This document shows, piece after piece, positions 36,174 to 44,115 of a stretch of DNA of 64,000 bases. Below the pieces are notes generated by a model. That model made no database searches, was not told where the DNA came from, and worked only from the letters and a program-made list of their open reading frames with translations. Numbering within the stretch: the first letter of the stretch is position 1; each line of letters begins with the position of its first letter. The position numbers and the translations under genes are program-made. Origin of the DNA: Chitinophaga sp. HK235 (GTDB taxonomy: Bacteria; Bacteroidota; Bacteroidia; Chitinophagales; Chitinophagaceae); the NCBI RefSeq assembly GCF_018255755.1, contig NZ_CP073766.1:3782001-3846000 (forward strand). Reading direction: 5' to 3'.

Positions 36174-37422
36174 TCTCTGAACTGCTTTTTAATTTTTCTG
36201 TTAATTCTATGGTCCTAGCCAGCCGTTTGAGGGCCGTATCGTGGTTTTTCACGAATGGATTGTCCATATCCCAAACATACCCTGCCAATACAGAGCAGAT
36301 CTGACCTTTGATCACCGGATCTGCATCTTTCTTGAAAAAGATGGTGTCCAGTGTGCCTTCATACCAGGCCATTACATAAGAACGGAAGGTATTGACGCCC
36401 TGCAGCGTAGGCTCCATGTATTCTTTTTCCCAGTCTACCGCTTCTCCTCTCAGTTTTTTGATCACCAGTTTGGCGGCAGTCTGGCTGGAAACGCAGGCCA
36501 AAGTTACACCAGATGAGAAAATAGGGTCCAGAAATTCTGTCACGTTGCCGGTGAGCACAAAACCATCGCCATAGAATTTATCGGTGGTGGCAGACCAGGA
36601 CTGCAGAATCCGGGGTTCAAACACCAGTTCTACATCGCGGAAACGCTCTCTGGTATAGGGTTCTGCTTCCAGCAGGGCCCGGTATACTTCTTCATCTGTA
36701 CCCTTGTATTCCGCAAAAAACTCCGGATCACCTACAAAACCCAGGGAGGTTACGCCCGTGGAGAAAGGAATGATCCAGATCCAGACGCCTTTTTTGTGTA
36801 CCACGGCGGTGATACGGTTAGGTTCGTCGGCCATGGAACGGCGTACGTCCACGGTGTGGGCGAACAATGCTTTACGGGGCTGCAGGTTGGAGTTTTTCTC
36901 CAGGTTGAACAGACGTGGGATCACCCGGCCGTAACCGCTGCCATCCACAATAAAGCGGGCTTCAATGGTGGATTTGTTGCCGTGAATATCTTCTACCGTT
37001 GTTACTGAATCCGATCCGTTGAAACGTATATCCGTTACCGTAGTTTCATATGATACCGGTATGCCCATGTTTTCAGCAGCATCAGCAAGTGTTTTGTCGA
37101 AGTCGGCTCTGGTCACCTGCCAGGTCCAGGTCCAGCCGGGCGTGAACTGCTCCTTGAAAGTGAAATCGCAGACAGCATTTCCTTTCACGAACTTGGCACC
37201 GAATTTTTCCTGGAAACCTTTAGCCTTGATCGCGTCGATGAAACCAGCTTCTTCCAGCGCATCCATACTGCGTGGCAGCAGGCTTTCACCGATAACGAAG
37301 CGGGGAAACTTCATCTTTTCCACGATCTTCACTTTATAACCCGCCTGGTGAATAATAGACGCCGCTACTGTTCCGGCAGGTCCCGCACCTATGACTAAAA
37401 CATCTACTTGTTCAGTTTTCAT
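36166..37422 (-). CDS. Flavin-dependent halogenase-like oxidoreductase
   Basis: 418 residues. The FAD motif is GAGPAG at 12-17 followed by VEKMKFPRFVIGESLLP, usual for tryptophan-halogenase-like flavoproteins, and the diagnostic WxWxIP appears as WIWIIP at 214-219. A Lys at about 77 (KFGAKF) lies where halogenases keep the catalytic lysine. It could chlorinate the terminal phenol ring of the pigment, as chlorinated flexirubins are known from related bacteria. A hydroxylase or plain reductase role cannot be excluded, since the fold is shared. A 95-bp gap with a strong hairpin separates it from the upstream methyltransferase gene. Confidence 0.82.
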   Translation of the reverse strand: MKTEQVDVLVIGAGPAGTVAASIIHQAGYKVKIVEKMKFPRFVIGESLLPRSMDALEEAGFIDAIKAKGFQEKFGAKFVKGNAVCDFTFKEQFTPGWTWTWQVTRADFDKTLADAAENMGIPVSYETTVTDIRFNGSDSVTTVEDIHGNKSTIEARFIVDGSGYGRVIPRLFNLEKNSNLQPRKALFAHTVDVRRSMADEPNRITAVVHKKGVWIWIIPFSTGVTSLGFVGDPEFFAEYKGTDEEVYRALLEAEPYTRERFRDVELVFEPRILQSWSATTDKFYGDGFVLTGNVTEFLDPIFSSGVTLACVSSQTAAKLVIKKLRGEAVDWEKEYMEPTLQGVNTFRSYVMAWYEGTLDTIFFKKDADPVIKGQICSVLAGYVWDMDNPFVKNHDTALKRLARTIELTEKLKSSSEIE

Positions 37423-37474
37423 ACGGAAAAAATTTTATGGATTCAGAGATTTGATTATAGGGGATTGGGTTTGT

Positions 37475-37512
37475 CAGGAACCCTGTGATTCTCTATTATC
37501 ACCGGGTTCCTG
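37475..37512. other. Intra-operon hairpin upstream of the halogenase-like gene
   Basis: CAGGAACCC (37475-37483) pairs with GGGTTCCTG (37504-37512); after one mismatch GTGAT (37485-37489) pairs with ATCAC (37498-37502), giving a 14-bp stem with an 8-nt loop. No T-run follows, so it looks like an mRNA stability or processing element and not a full terminator. Confidence 0.5.
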
Positions 37513-37517
37513 TATAA

Positions 37518-38582
37518 CTATTTCTTCTTTTTAACCTTCAGCAGGGTGTAGTTCAGGCCCATCTTGTTGTTTTCTTCCGTTACTACCAGTCCTGCATTTT
37601 CGATGCACTGGAAGAAGTCGTCGGTATGATACATCTGGCTGTTACCATTGGCCATAGCAGTGAAATACAGGGAGGTCTGCTGCAGGCAGAAAGCCGCTGA
37701 TTTAAACTGCTGGCGGTTCCAGAATGGTTCCAGGATGTAGATGGTACCGTCGTCGTTGAGCGCTTCGCGACAACGGGAGAGGATAGACTCGATTTCTGCT
37801 TCGGAGAAACAGTCGAGGAACTGGCTCATCCAGATGGCATCAAACCCTTTAGGGAAAGGTATTTCCTCATGCAGGATATTGGCGATATGGAAGTGTACTC
37901 TGTTTTCCACGCCGGCTTCTTTCATTTTCTGCTGCGCGATATTAGCCTGTCCGGGGATATCGAAGATGGTGACTTCCACTTCGGGATCTTTGGCGGTGCA
38001 GGCCAGTGCCCATTTACCGGTGTTGCCACCGATGTCGAGGAGGCGTTTGGGATGGTTTTCAAAAACGATATCCAGTGCGCCCGGAGTAGCGAGGTCGGAA
38101 TAATAGTGGTCGAAATCGAACCAGCTTTTTCCGACAGCTGGTGGCAGCAGGGAGAGGCCGGGATAGATAGTATCCCAGGGGCCCAGTTCCTGGAGGCCTT
38201 CCGGCTTACCGTTGCGCAGACTGTCTTCCAGGTGGTACATGCCTTTGTAGCAGATATCCTGGGTAAAGTCCATATTGATACGGGTCAGCTGGTCGTGTAA
38301 AATAAAGTAGCCGGTTTTGGTGAGCGTGTATTTTTTGTCGTTCACGATCACTAATTCCATTCCTAAACCGGCTTCCAGCAATACTCTCACTGCATAGCGG
38401 TTCATGTTGGTTTTTTCCATCACTTCCTCAATGGTGATTCCGGCAGATCCGCTGTCGCTCACTGCTTTTAAAATCCCCATGTCACGCAGGGCCCTGGTAG
38501 CCTGGAAGGCAATAGGGGCAAAAGCCAGCCACAATGCGGCTTCTTTTGCCTGTAATGCTGTTTTCGTTTCTTTATTGAACAT
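37518..38582 (-). CDS. SAM-dependent O-methyltransferase-type enzyme
   Basis: 354 residues from ATG 38582 (MFNKETKTALQAKEAALW); an upstream TTG start would add ten unlikely residues. The N-terminal ~100 residues form a winged-helix dimerisation domain (ITIEEVMEKTNMNRYAVRVLL), and the catalytic Rossmann domain starts at RLLDIGGNTGKWALA with the second acidic motif VTIFDIPGQ. The layout is that of plant-type small-molecule O- or C-methyltransferases. In the pigment pathway it may methylate the phenol or its ring. The exact acceptor is unknown. Confidence 0.87.
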   Translation of the reverse strand: MFNKETKTALQAKEAALWLAFAPIAFQATRALRDMGILKAVSDSGSAGITIEEVMEKTNMNRYAVRVLLEAGLGMELVIVNDKKYTLTKTGYFILHDQLTRINMDFTQDICYKGMYHLEDSLRNGKPEGLQELGPWDTIYPGLSLLPPAVGKSWFDFDHYYSDLATPGALDIVFENHPKRLLDIGGNTGKWALACTAKDPEVEVTIFDIPGQANIAQQKMKEAGVENRVHFHIANILHEEIPFPKGFDAIWMSQFLDCFSEAEIESILSRCREALNDDGTIYILEPFWNRQQFKSAAFCLQQTSLYFTAMANGNSQMYHTDDFFQCIENAGLVVTEENNKMGLNYTLLKVKKKK

Positions 38583-38648
38583 AGATCGGATTTGACAATT
38601 ACGAATTATCAATTGCGCATGACAAATTTGTAATCAGATAATGCGTAA

Positions 38649-39785
38649 TTATTTTCTACTAAATATCATGGCTGCGTTGCAACCACCGAACCCCGACACT
38701 GTTTTCAGGAAGTGGCGGGAAGATTGTTGGCGCAGGGTATTGCTGACGTTGACAGGCATACTCACACCGGGTGTTTCGTATCCTTTGGTGGGCAGTATCA
38801 CACCTTCTTTCATGGCTTTCATACTGACAATTGCTTCTACGAGGCCGGCAGCACCGAGGGTGTGGCCGTAGTATCCTTTGAGACTGTTGACCGGTACGGC
38901 TGCCAGTCCGGCATGGTGCAGGGCTTTGGCTTCCATTTCGTCGTTGTACAGGGTGGCGGTGCCGTGAGCAGATACAAAGCCGATATCTGCCGGTTGGAGG
39001 CCGCTGCCTTTGAGGGCCAGTTGCATGGCCATGGCCAGCTCCTGTCCGGTGCGGGAAGGGCCGGAAATGTGGTTGGCATCGTTGCTGACAGCCCCGGCGC
39101 CTAATACAATTTCTGCCTGTGCGGATGTTTTGCTGAGCACCACGGTGGCAGCTGCTTCTCCCAGGGAAACACCCATACGCCCGGCATCAAAGGGTTTGCA
39201 GGGCACGGCACTTACTGCCTGGAAAGACTGGAATCCTGACAATACAAAACGGGTGAGCACATCGGCGCCCGTTACCACTACGTGGTCGTATTTTCCGGAA
39301 GTGATCAGGCGCTGACCGGTAAGAATGGCCAGCAGACCGGATATACAGGCGCTGCTGATCACCAGTGGAGCATTGGCAGCACCCAGATGAGCCGCTATCT
39401 TACGGGCAGTAGCGGAAGGCTGTAACTGTTCCGGCGGAGGGATCACTCCTTCCGGCTGCTGTTCCAGCAGTTCAATATTTCCTTTGGTAGTGGAAATGAT
39501 CAGACCGGTGCGGGAATCCGACAGGCGGATACCTGTTTGCGATACGGCCGCCGTGACGGAGGCGATCACCAGCTGTTCAAATTTCGTATAACCTTCTACG
39601 TTAAGACCCGCTGTTGCCCTGCTGAGCATGGCGGGAGCCATCATGGCACCATAAAAAGGTGCAGGGCCATAATCGCTGCGGTCCTGTAAACCGATACCAC
39701 TGTTGCCCCGGATGATCTGTTCAAAATTTTCATCGGTATCAATACCCAGTGGCCCCACAATATTATCTGCAACTACAAAGACCAT
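38649..39785 (-). CDS. Beta-ketoacyl-ACP synthase
   Basis: 378 residues. The active Cys147 is in ISSACISGLLA, the first His in VSAHGTATLYND and the second in LKGYYGHTLGAAG; TVSGFGGCNAAMIFS closes the fold. It is divergent at the N-terminus compared with FabF. It probably performs a distinct condensation, such as the first one on the aryl starter or a late one. The 66-bp gap to the methyltransferase gene contains an AATTACGAATTA repeat. It starts 10 bp after the thioesterase gene ends. Confidence 0.9.
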   Translation of the reverse strand: MVFVVADNIVGPLGIDTDENFEQIIRGNSGIGLQDRSDYGPAPFYGAMMAPAMLSRATAGLNVEGYTKFEQLVIASVTAAVSQTGIRLSDSRTGLIISTTKGNIELLEQQPEGVIPPPEQLQPSATARKIAAHLGAANAPLVISSACISGLLAILTGQRLITSGKYDHVVVTGADVLTRFVLSGFQSFQAVSAVPCKPFDAGRMGVSLGEAAATVVLSKTSAQAEIVLGAGAVSNDANHISGPSRTGQELAMAMQLALKGSGLQPADIGFVSAHGTATLYNDEMEAKALHHAGLAAVPVNSLKGYYGHTLGAAGLVEAIVSMKAMKEGVILPTKGYETPGVSMPVNVSNTLRQQSSRHFLKTVSGFGGCNAAMIFSRK

Positions 39786-39795
39786 GATCCATTAT

Positions 39796-40245
39796 CTAAA
39801 GGTGGTTATGCAAGTGTTGTTTTTTCCATTCACTGAAAAAAGCCGGGGTGGTCAGTTGCAGCAGCGCTGTTTCCTTGTCCAGGAAAACCTGTACAGAAGA
39901 GCCTTTGGCAATGATTTCACCCGTAGCCGGATTGGAAAGCACATAGTTAAATCTGATCTTCGCCGCGAGGTCGTCCACAAAAGTGGTTGCTACCTTTACG
40001 CGGTCGCCGTAGCGCAATGGCCGCTTGTAATCAAGCTGTATATTCACCACCGGCGCGGTATATCCGGCCTCAAACACATCCAGGTAACGCAGCGCGTACT
40101 TTTCTCCGAAAGCCTCCCTTCCGTCTTCAAAATACCGGACATAGTGGCCATGCCATACAATGCCCAGTGAATCCACCTCATTAAACTTCACCGGAAATTC
40201 GGTGCATTCGGTTATCTGGTCCATTTCATTTAGAAATTTTTTCAT
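39796..40245 (-). CDS. Hot-dog acyl thioesterase (YbgC/4HBT-like)
   Basis: 149 residues. KFNEVDSLGIVWHGHYVRYF carries the catalytic Asp and the His-rich loop of 4-hydroxybenzoyl-CoA-thioesterase-like proteins; EYLDVFEAGY-like and QLDYKRPLRYGDRVKV segments fit the fold. It would release a finished acyl chain from CoA or ACP, or edit stalled chains. The start is uncertain: ATG 40245 lies inside a long palindrome, whereas a second in-frame ATG at 40224 (MDQITECTEF) lies just beyond it and would give a 142-residue protein starting where similarity to the family begins. Confidence 0.85.
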   Translation of the reverse strand: MKKFLNEMDQITECTEFPVKFNEVDSLGIVWHGHYVRYFEDGREAFGEKYALRYLDVFEAGYTAPVVNIQLDYKRPLRYGDRVKVATTFVDDLAAKIRFNYVLSNPATGEIIAKGSSVQVFLDKETALLQLTTPAFFSEWKKQHLHNHL

Positions 40246-40301
40246 TTAGGGATTTTTTCATTTGCGAAATCAAAAATCCCTAAATGAAAAAATCCCTAAA
40301 T
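40228..40301. repeat. Long AT-rich palindrome over the thioesterase start codon
   Basis: Arms of about 30 bp (40228-40257 and 40272-40301) match with two mismatches around a 14-nt loop. Each arm is itself two copies of a unit resembling ATTTAGGGATTTTTTC. In the minus-strand mRNA the arm nearest the gene includes the ATG at 40245 and its first seven codons, so a folded transcript would hide that start. Confidence 0.75.
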
Positions 40302-40305
40302 CCTG

Positions 40306-41049
40306 TTATCCTTTCTTCTTAGCTTTTTTTGTTTCTTTTTCCTTGGCAGCTACTGCTGTCTTGGGATCTTTTTTAGGAGCTGCAGGTGCTTCTTCTTCAG
40401 GATCTTTGGCTTCTGCATATTTCTCCTTGATTTTTTTATAGCCTGAGCTGAAATCGTCCATTACATCATGCACGGAAAACGCCCAGTAGTTACGGAAACC
40501 AAAGCCTTTCGCCTTGCCGGTCATTCTTTCTGTCAGGAGTACATTGCGGGTAGCCATGTCGATTACAGTCACGTACATAGACGCTTCTTTACCGGTTTTA
40601 TTCATGGACTCCATCACAAACAGTACACCGATGCCTTTTTTGCCATTTACATCGATACCTTTCACCAGTTTGGTGATGTCGGCGGGTTTCAGGCGGGTGA
40701 TATCATCGTTGTTATCGGATTTCAGCGCTTCCTTGTTGGCGGCTGCATTCCGTTTGTTGGTGGCGGTCACATCGTACGTTACTTTAGAGCGATGGAAAGC
40801 ACCAGCAACATCGTATTTTTTAGGTTCGTTGATCACCACATCGTTGATACCAGCGAAGTGGCGGTCTACGATGTCTACTGCGTTGGCGGCTGCGTCGCCG
40901 AGCAGGCGGGCCTGTGTGAAGTCCACACCCAGCCAGGTGAAGGAAGAATCAGTATTTTCCAGGAAGTTTTTCAACTTCTGGGCCTGGGTGGCACTGATAA
41001 AAAAGCCAAGTAACAGAACGGTCAGGGGAAAAACTTTACGGATAATCAT
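40306..41049 (-). CDS. Hypothetical exported protein with lysine-rich tail
   Basis: 247 residues; signal peptide at about 1-23 (PLTVLLLGFFISATQAQ). Family not recognised. The centre (FTWLGVDFTQARLLGDAAAN, IGVLFVMESMNKTGKEASMY, MATRNVLLTERMTGK) reads like a soluble alpha/beta periplasmic protein. The last 35 residues are Lys/Ala/Glu-rich low complexity (PKTAVAAKEKETKKAKKKG), a feature that could bind the membrane or peptidoglycan. It is 3 bp from the dehydratase-like gene, so it belongs to the operon, probably in pigment transport or assembly. Confidence 0.65.
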   Translation of the reverse strand: MIIRKVFPLTVLLLGFFISATQAQKLKNFLENTDSSFTWLGVDFTQARLLGDAAANAVDIVDRHFAGINDVVINEPKKYDVAGAFHRSKVTYDVTATNKRNAAANKEALKSDNNDDITRLKPADITKLVKGIDVNGKKGIGVLFVMESMNKTGKEASMYVTVIDMATRNVLLTERMTGKAKGFGFRNYWAFSVHDVMDDFSSGYKKIKEKYAEAKDPEEEAPAAPKKDPKTAVAAKEKETKKAKKKG

Positions 41050-41052
41050 AAC

Positions 41053-41481
41053 TTATTGTATTTGCGGGTTGATGAAAATTTTCATTTCACATTGTGCCAT
41101 CACCCTTCCATCGTACATAACTTTTCCTGTTACCATGGTAGCATTAAACACTTCTCCTCCGATTTCCGTGGTGGTTTCGATCATCTGTCCGGCGGGCGGC
41201 AGTTCAAATATTTCCAGGTCTTTTACAGCGCCGATAAAACCCAGGGGTACGGGGCTGTTTTCCTGTCTTGCGATATAACCGATACGGGCTGCCGCGGTCT
41301 GTGCAATATTTTCCATGAGGCCGGGCGGTGTGAGCACGCCGTTTTCCACAAAAACATTGTCCGGTGCAATATGCAGTCCGGTGCGGGTTTTAGGGCCGTC
41401 CACTTCCAGTATGCCACTGATCATGACAATCGGCGTACGTTGTGGGATATAAGCGGTAATATCATCTGTATGAATAAACAT
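41053..41481 (-). CDS. Hot-dog dehydratase-like protein, catalytic His missing
   Basis: 142 residues with a FabZ/FabA-like hot-dog fold (YIPQRTPIVMISGILEVDG, then the long helix with PGLMENIAQTAAARIGY). It keeps an acidic residue (Glu57 in LMENIAQ, matching IIEAMAQ of FabZ) but the GHFP loop with the catalytic His is replaced by VFVENGVLTPP. It is thus the mirror image of the dehydratase at 30576-30938, which has His but not Glu. In proteobacterial aryl-polyene pathways two dehydratases are known to form a heterocomplex, and the same is likely here. Confidence 0.75.
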   Translation of the reverse strand: MFIHTDDITAYIPQRTPIVMISGILEVDGPKTRTGLHIAPDNVFVENGVLTPPGLMENIAQTAAARIGYIARQENSPVPLGFIGAVKDLEIFELPPAGQMIETTTEIGGEVFNATMVTGKVMYDGRVMAQCEMKIFINPQIQ

Positions 41482-41557
41482 CTGCGCAAGTTATTATTTA
41501 TAGACAAAACACGAAATAAATCGAATTATTCGACATTATTAACAGTAAAAACACGCA

Positions 41558-42433
41558 TTATGCCCAAAAATCATAATAATTAAACCACTGTTCCGGGTAA
41601 CGATGGATTTTTTCCTCCAGCAGGCCGGTAAAATCGGCCACGGCCTTTTCCACACCCTGGTTGCGGCGTCCATGGTATGAACGGGGTTCGGTGGCATAAA
41701 AATGATAATGGGTAGCCGTTTCCTTAAAGGCAAACACCACACATACCGGCACCCGGAAGGTAGCTGCCAGCAGGAAAGGCCCTACCGGGAAACGGGCATC
41801 ATGCCCCAGCAATGGTGCGGTAATGGTTTTGTTGCCGGGCAGAAAACGGTCTGCGTGCATACAAACCAGCTCCTGGTTACTCAACGCTTCGTTGATGGCA
41901 TAGATATGTGATAAATCATCCTTAATGACGATGATATTCACATTCCTGTCGCCGGTGATGGAAGACAGGTATTCTTTGATGCGTTGATGTTCCCCATCAA
42001 ACATGACAATATTAATACGGGTTTGCAGGCGTTTGAACAGGTGACCGGCCACTTCCCAGTTGCCCAGGTGTGCACTCAGCATGATTCCTCCGCGCCCGCC
42101 GGTCACCATCTCACGCAGATGGTGTTCCCCGTCAAAATCGAAGGTAAACTTGTTCTCCATGTTGGCCATCACCACAATCTTATCGATCAGTGTCTGACCA
42201 AACACGTAGTAGTTGCGGTAAAGGCTGTACAAAGACCGCCATCTGCCGTAACCTATTTTGGTATGAAAATATTGATAGATGGGCCTGGAAGAACTCCAGG
42301 AGAACAGAAAATAATAAAAAGCAACAAATCTCAACAGAAAATAAGCAGGGTAAACACCTCCATACCTGAGTATGAAAATAAAGATACTGTAACCCAGCTT
42401 ATTTCCCTTAGACTTTCCCTGCCAGGATGGCAT
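41558..42433 (-). CDS. LpxL/HtrB-like lysophospholipid acyltransferase
   Basis: 291 residues with a single N-terminal membrane segment (about 17-45). The catalytic H-x4-E is His122 to Glu127 in SAHLGNWE, and HADRFLPGN and PVGPFLLAATFRVPV are further family motifs. Such enzymes transfer acyl chains from ACP to a lipid acceptor at the inner membrane. In this operon it may load the polyene acyl chain onto the lipid anchor. It overlaps the ACP stop codon as TAATG, so acyl donor and enzyme are made together. Confidence 0.88.
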   Translation of the reverse strand: MPSWQGKSKGNKLGYSIFIFILRYGGVYPAYFLLRFVAFYYFLFSWSSSRPIYQYFHTKIGYGRWRSLYSLYRNYYVFGQTLIDKIVVMANMENKFTFDFDGEHHLREMVTGGRGGIMLSAHLGNWEVAGHLFKRLQTRINIVMFDGEHQRIKEYLSSITGDRNVNIIVIKDDLSHIYAINEALSNQELVCMHADRFLPGNKTITAPLLGHDARFPVGPFLLAATFRVPVCVVFAFKETATHYHFYATEPRSYHGRRNQGVEKAVADFTGLLEEKIHRYPEQWFNYYDFWA

Positions 42434-42690
42434 TATACCAGTTCTTTTTGTTGAACACGAGCAGTTACATAATCGTAGAAATCCTGGAAGGTAACGATGG
42501 ACTGAAAATCTTCCGGTTTTACTTTAAAACCAAAATTATCTTCAATCACTACTACCATGTCAATATAATCCAGGCTGTCGAGATCCAGCGTGGACTTGAG
42601 GTTAGCTTCAGGCTTAATGTCAGTGGGGTTAGCTTCAAACTCCTCCACCAGAAACTTGTTCGTAACAGTTATTATTTCCTTAATTTCCAT
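42433..42690 (-). CDS. Acyl carrier protein (second copy)
   Basis: 85 residues. The modified serine is Ser39 in LDLDSLDYIDM; helix II continues VVVIEDNFGFKV. It differs from the other ACP in sequence and gene neighbours, being coupled to the LpxL-like acyltransferase, so it may hand the finished chain to that enzyme. A likely internal promoter lies about 80 bp upstream. Confidence 0.92.
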   Translation of the reverse strand: MEIKEIITVTNKFLVEEFEANPTDIKPEANLKSTLDLDSLDYIDMVVVIEDNFGFKVKPEDFQSIVTFQDFYDYVTARVQQKELV

Positions 42691-42770
42691 AAATGTGCAA
42701 TCAGATATAGGTCGTTTTAAAAATAATTTTTAAGCGGTTCTTATTTACCCAATCCTGATTTTTAATCTTC

Positions 42771-42778
42771 CAAAGTTA
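42771..42778 (-). promoter_or_regulatory. Possible internal promoter (-7 element) upstream of the second ACP
   Basis: On the minus strand TAACTTTG matches the Bacteroidota -7 consensus TAnnTTTG. The -33 position reads AATG, a poor match to TTTG. It lies in the only large gap (184 bp) of the front half of the operon. Confidence 0.4.
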
Positions 42779-42874
42779 AAACATTTAGAGCATTGGTCAT
42801 TTGCATATTTGGCAATACAGCGGGTCTGAAACGCCTGTCAGCCTACAATAAACTCATAATCAAACCTCCAGATA

Positions 42875-44107
42875 TTACATCCCTTCCCATTTTTTTACAA
42901 TAAGAGAAGAGTTGGTTCCTCCGAAGCCGAAGGAATTGGACAAAAATATATTAAATTTTTTATCGATGGTTTTGGTCGCAATGTTCAACTTCGCAGCATC
43001 ATCATCCGGGTTTTCCAGGTTGATATTGGGGGCAATGAAATCGTTCTGCATCATCAGCATGGAGTATACGATTTCGCTGGCACCAGCCATCCAGCATTCG
43101 TGGCCGGTCATGGATTTGGTGGAACTTACATAAGGGTTGGAGGTACCAAACACTTCATAGATGGCACGGGCCTCGCTGGCATCACCTGCCGGCGTAGAGG
43201 TAGCGTGGGCATTGATATAGGCAATATCTGCTGCCTGCAGACCTGCATCCTGCAAGGCTATCTGCAGGGAACGTACCGGTCCGTCCACCGTAGGGTTGGA
43301 AATATGGCCGCCATTGGAAGAAAAGCCATAGCCCAACACTTCGCCCAGGATAGGGGCCCCTCTGCGTTTGGCTGATTCGAGGCTCTCCAGGATCACGGTA
43401 GCCGCGCCACCGCTGGGCACCAGCCCGTCACGGTCGCGGTCAAAAGGCCTGGAAGCCCGCTCAGGGTCATTTTCGCGGGTAGAGAAAGCTGCGATCGCAT
43501 CGAAATTGCCCATGGCATATAGATTCACCTCCTGTGCACCACCGCAGATCACCGCGTCCTGCATACCGTTGCGGATAAACATGTACCCCAGCCCGATGGC
43601 ATGGGAACCACTGGCACAGGCCGCACTCACCGTAAAGTTTACCCCTCTCAGCTTGAAGATAGTGGCCAGGTTCATATTAACGGTAGAATTCATAGTCTGG
43701 AACACCGAGCCGGAACCTACCAGCATAGTATCCTTTTTCTCCCGCATAATATCTGTAGCCTCGATCACCGGTTTGGCGGAGCTGTCGTTGCCGTACAGCA
43801 AACCTACCGGGGTCTGGTCAATATAGTCCTGGTCCATACCCGCCTGGGCAAGCGCCTCACGGGTTGCCATATACGCAAACTCGGCCTGTTCAGGCATCAT
43901 CAGCCTGGACCTACGGTCCAGCAAACCTTTCAGCTCCGGCCGCTGGATATTGCCGGTCAAACCGGAACGGTAACCAAATGTTTTCCGTTCAGGATCCAGC
44001 ACAATACCAGACTTTCCTTTATACAATGAATCCCTCACCTCCTGCAGGTCTTTACCAATGCAGGAGTAGATTCCCATTCCAGTGATCACTACTCGGTTCA
44101 TGTACAA
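42875..44107 (-). CDS. Beta-ketoacyl-ACP synthase (FabB-like)
   Basis: 410 residues. Active Cys164 in VSAACASGSHA, His in INAHATSTPAGD, and KSMTGHECWMAGAS around the second His; the C-terminus NSFGFGGTNSSLIV is standard. The ECWMAGAS variant resembles FabB-type synthases that handle unsaturated or special chains. It sits 8 bp after FabG, in the operon's first block with the ammonia lyase, and is probably the main elongation synthase or the starter condensation enzyme. Confidence 0.92.
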   Translation of the reverse strand: MYMNRVVITGMGIYSCIGKDLQEVRDSLYKGKSGIVLDPERKTFGYRSGLTGNIQRPELKGLLDRRSRLMMPEQAEFAYMATREALAQAGMDQDYIDQTPVGLLYGNDSSAKPVIEATDIMREKKDTMLVGSGSVFQTMNSTVNMNLATIFKLRGVNFTVSAACASGSHAIGLGYMFIRNGMQDAVICGGAQEVNLYAMGNFDAIAAFSTRENDPERASRPFDRDRDGLVPSGGAATVILESLESAKRRGAPILGEVLGYGFSSNGGHISNPTVDGPVRSLQIALQDAGLQAADIAYINAHATSTPAGDASEARAIYEVFGTSNPYVSSTKSMTGHECWMAGASEIVYSMLMMQNDFIAPNINLENPDDDAAKLNIATKTIDKKFNIFLSNSFGFGGTNSSLIVKKWEGM

Positions 44108-44115
44108 AATGCTTT

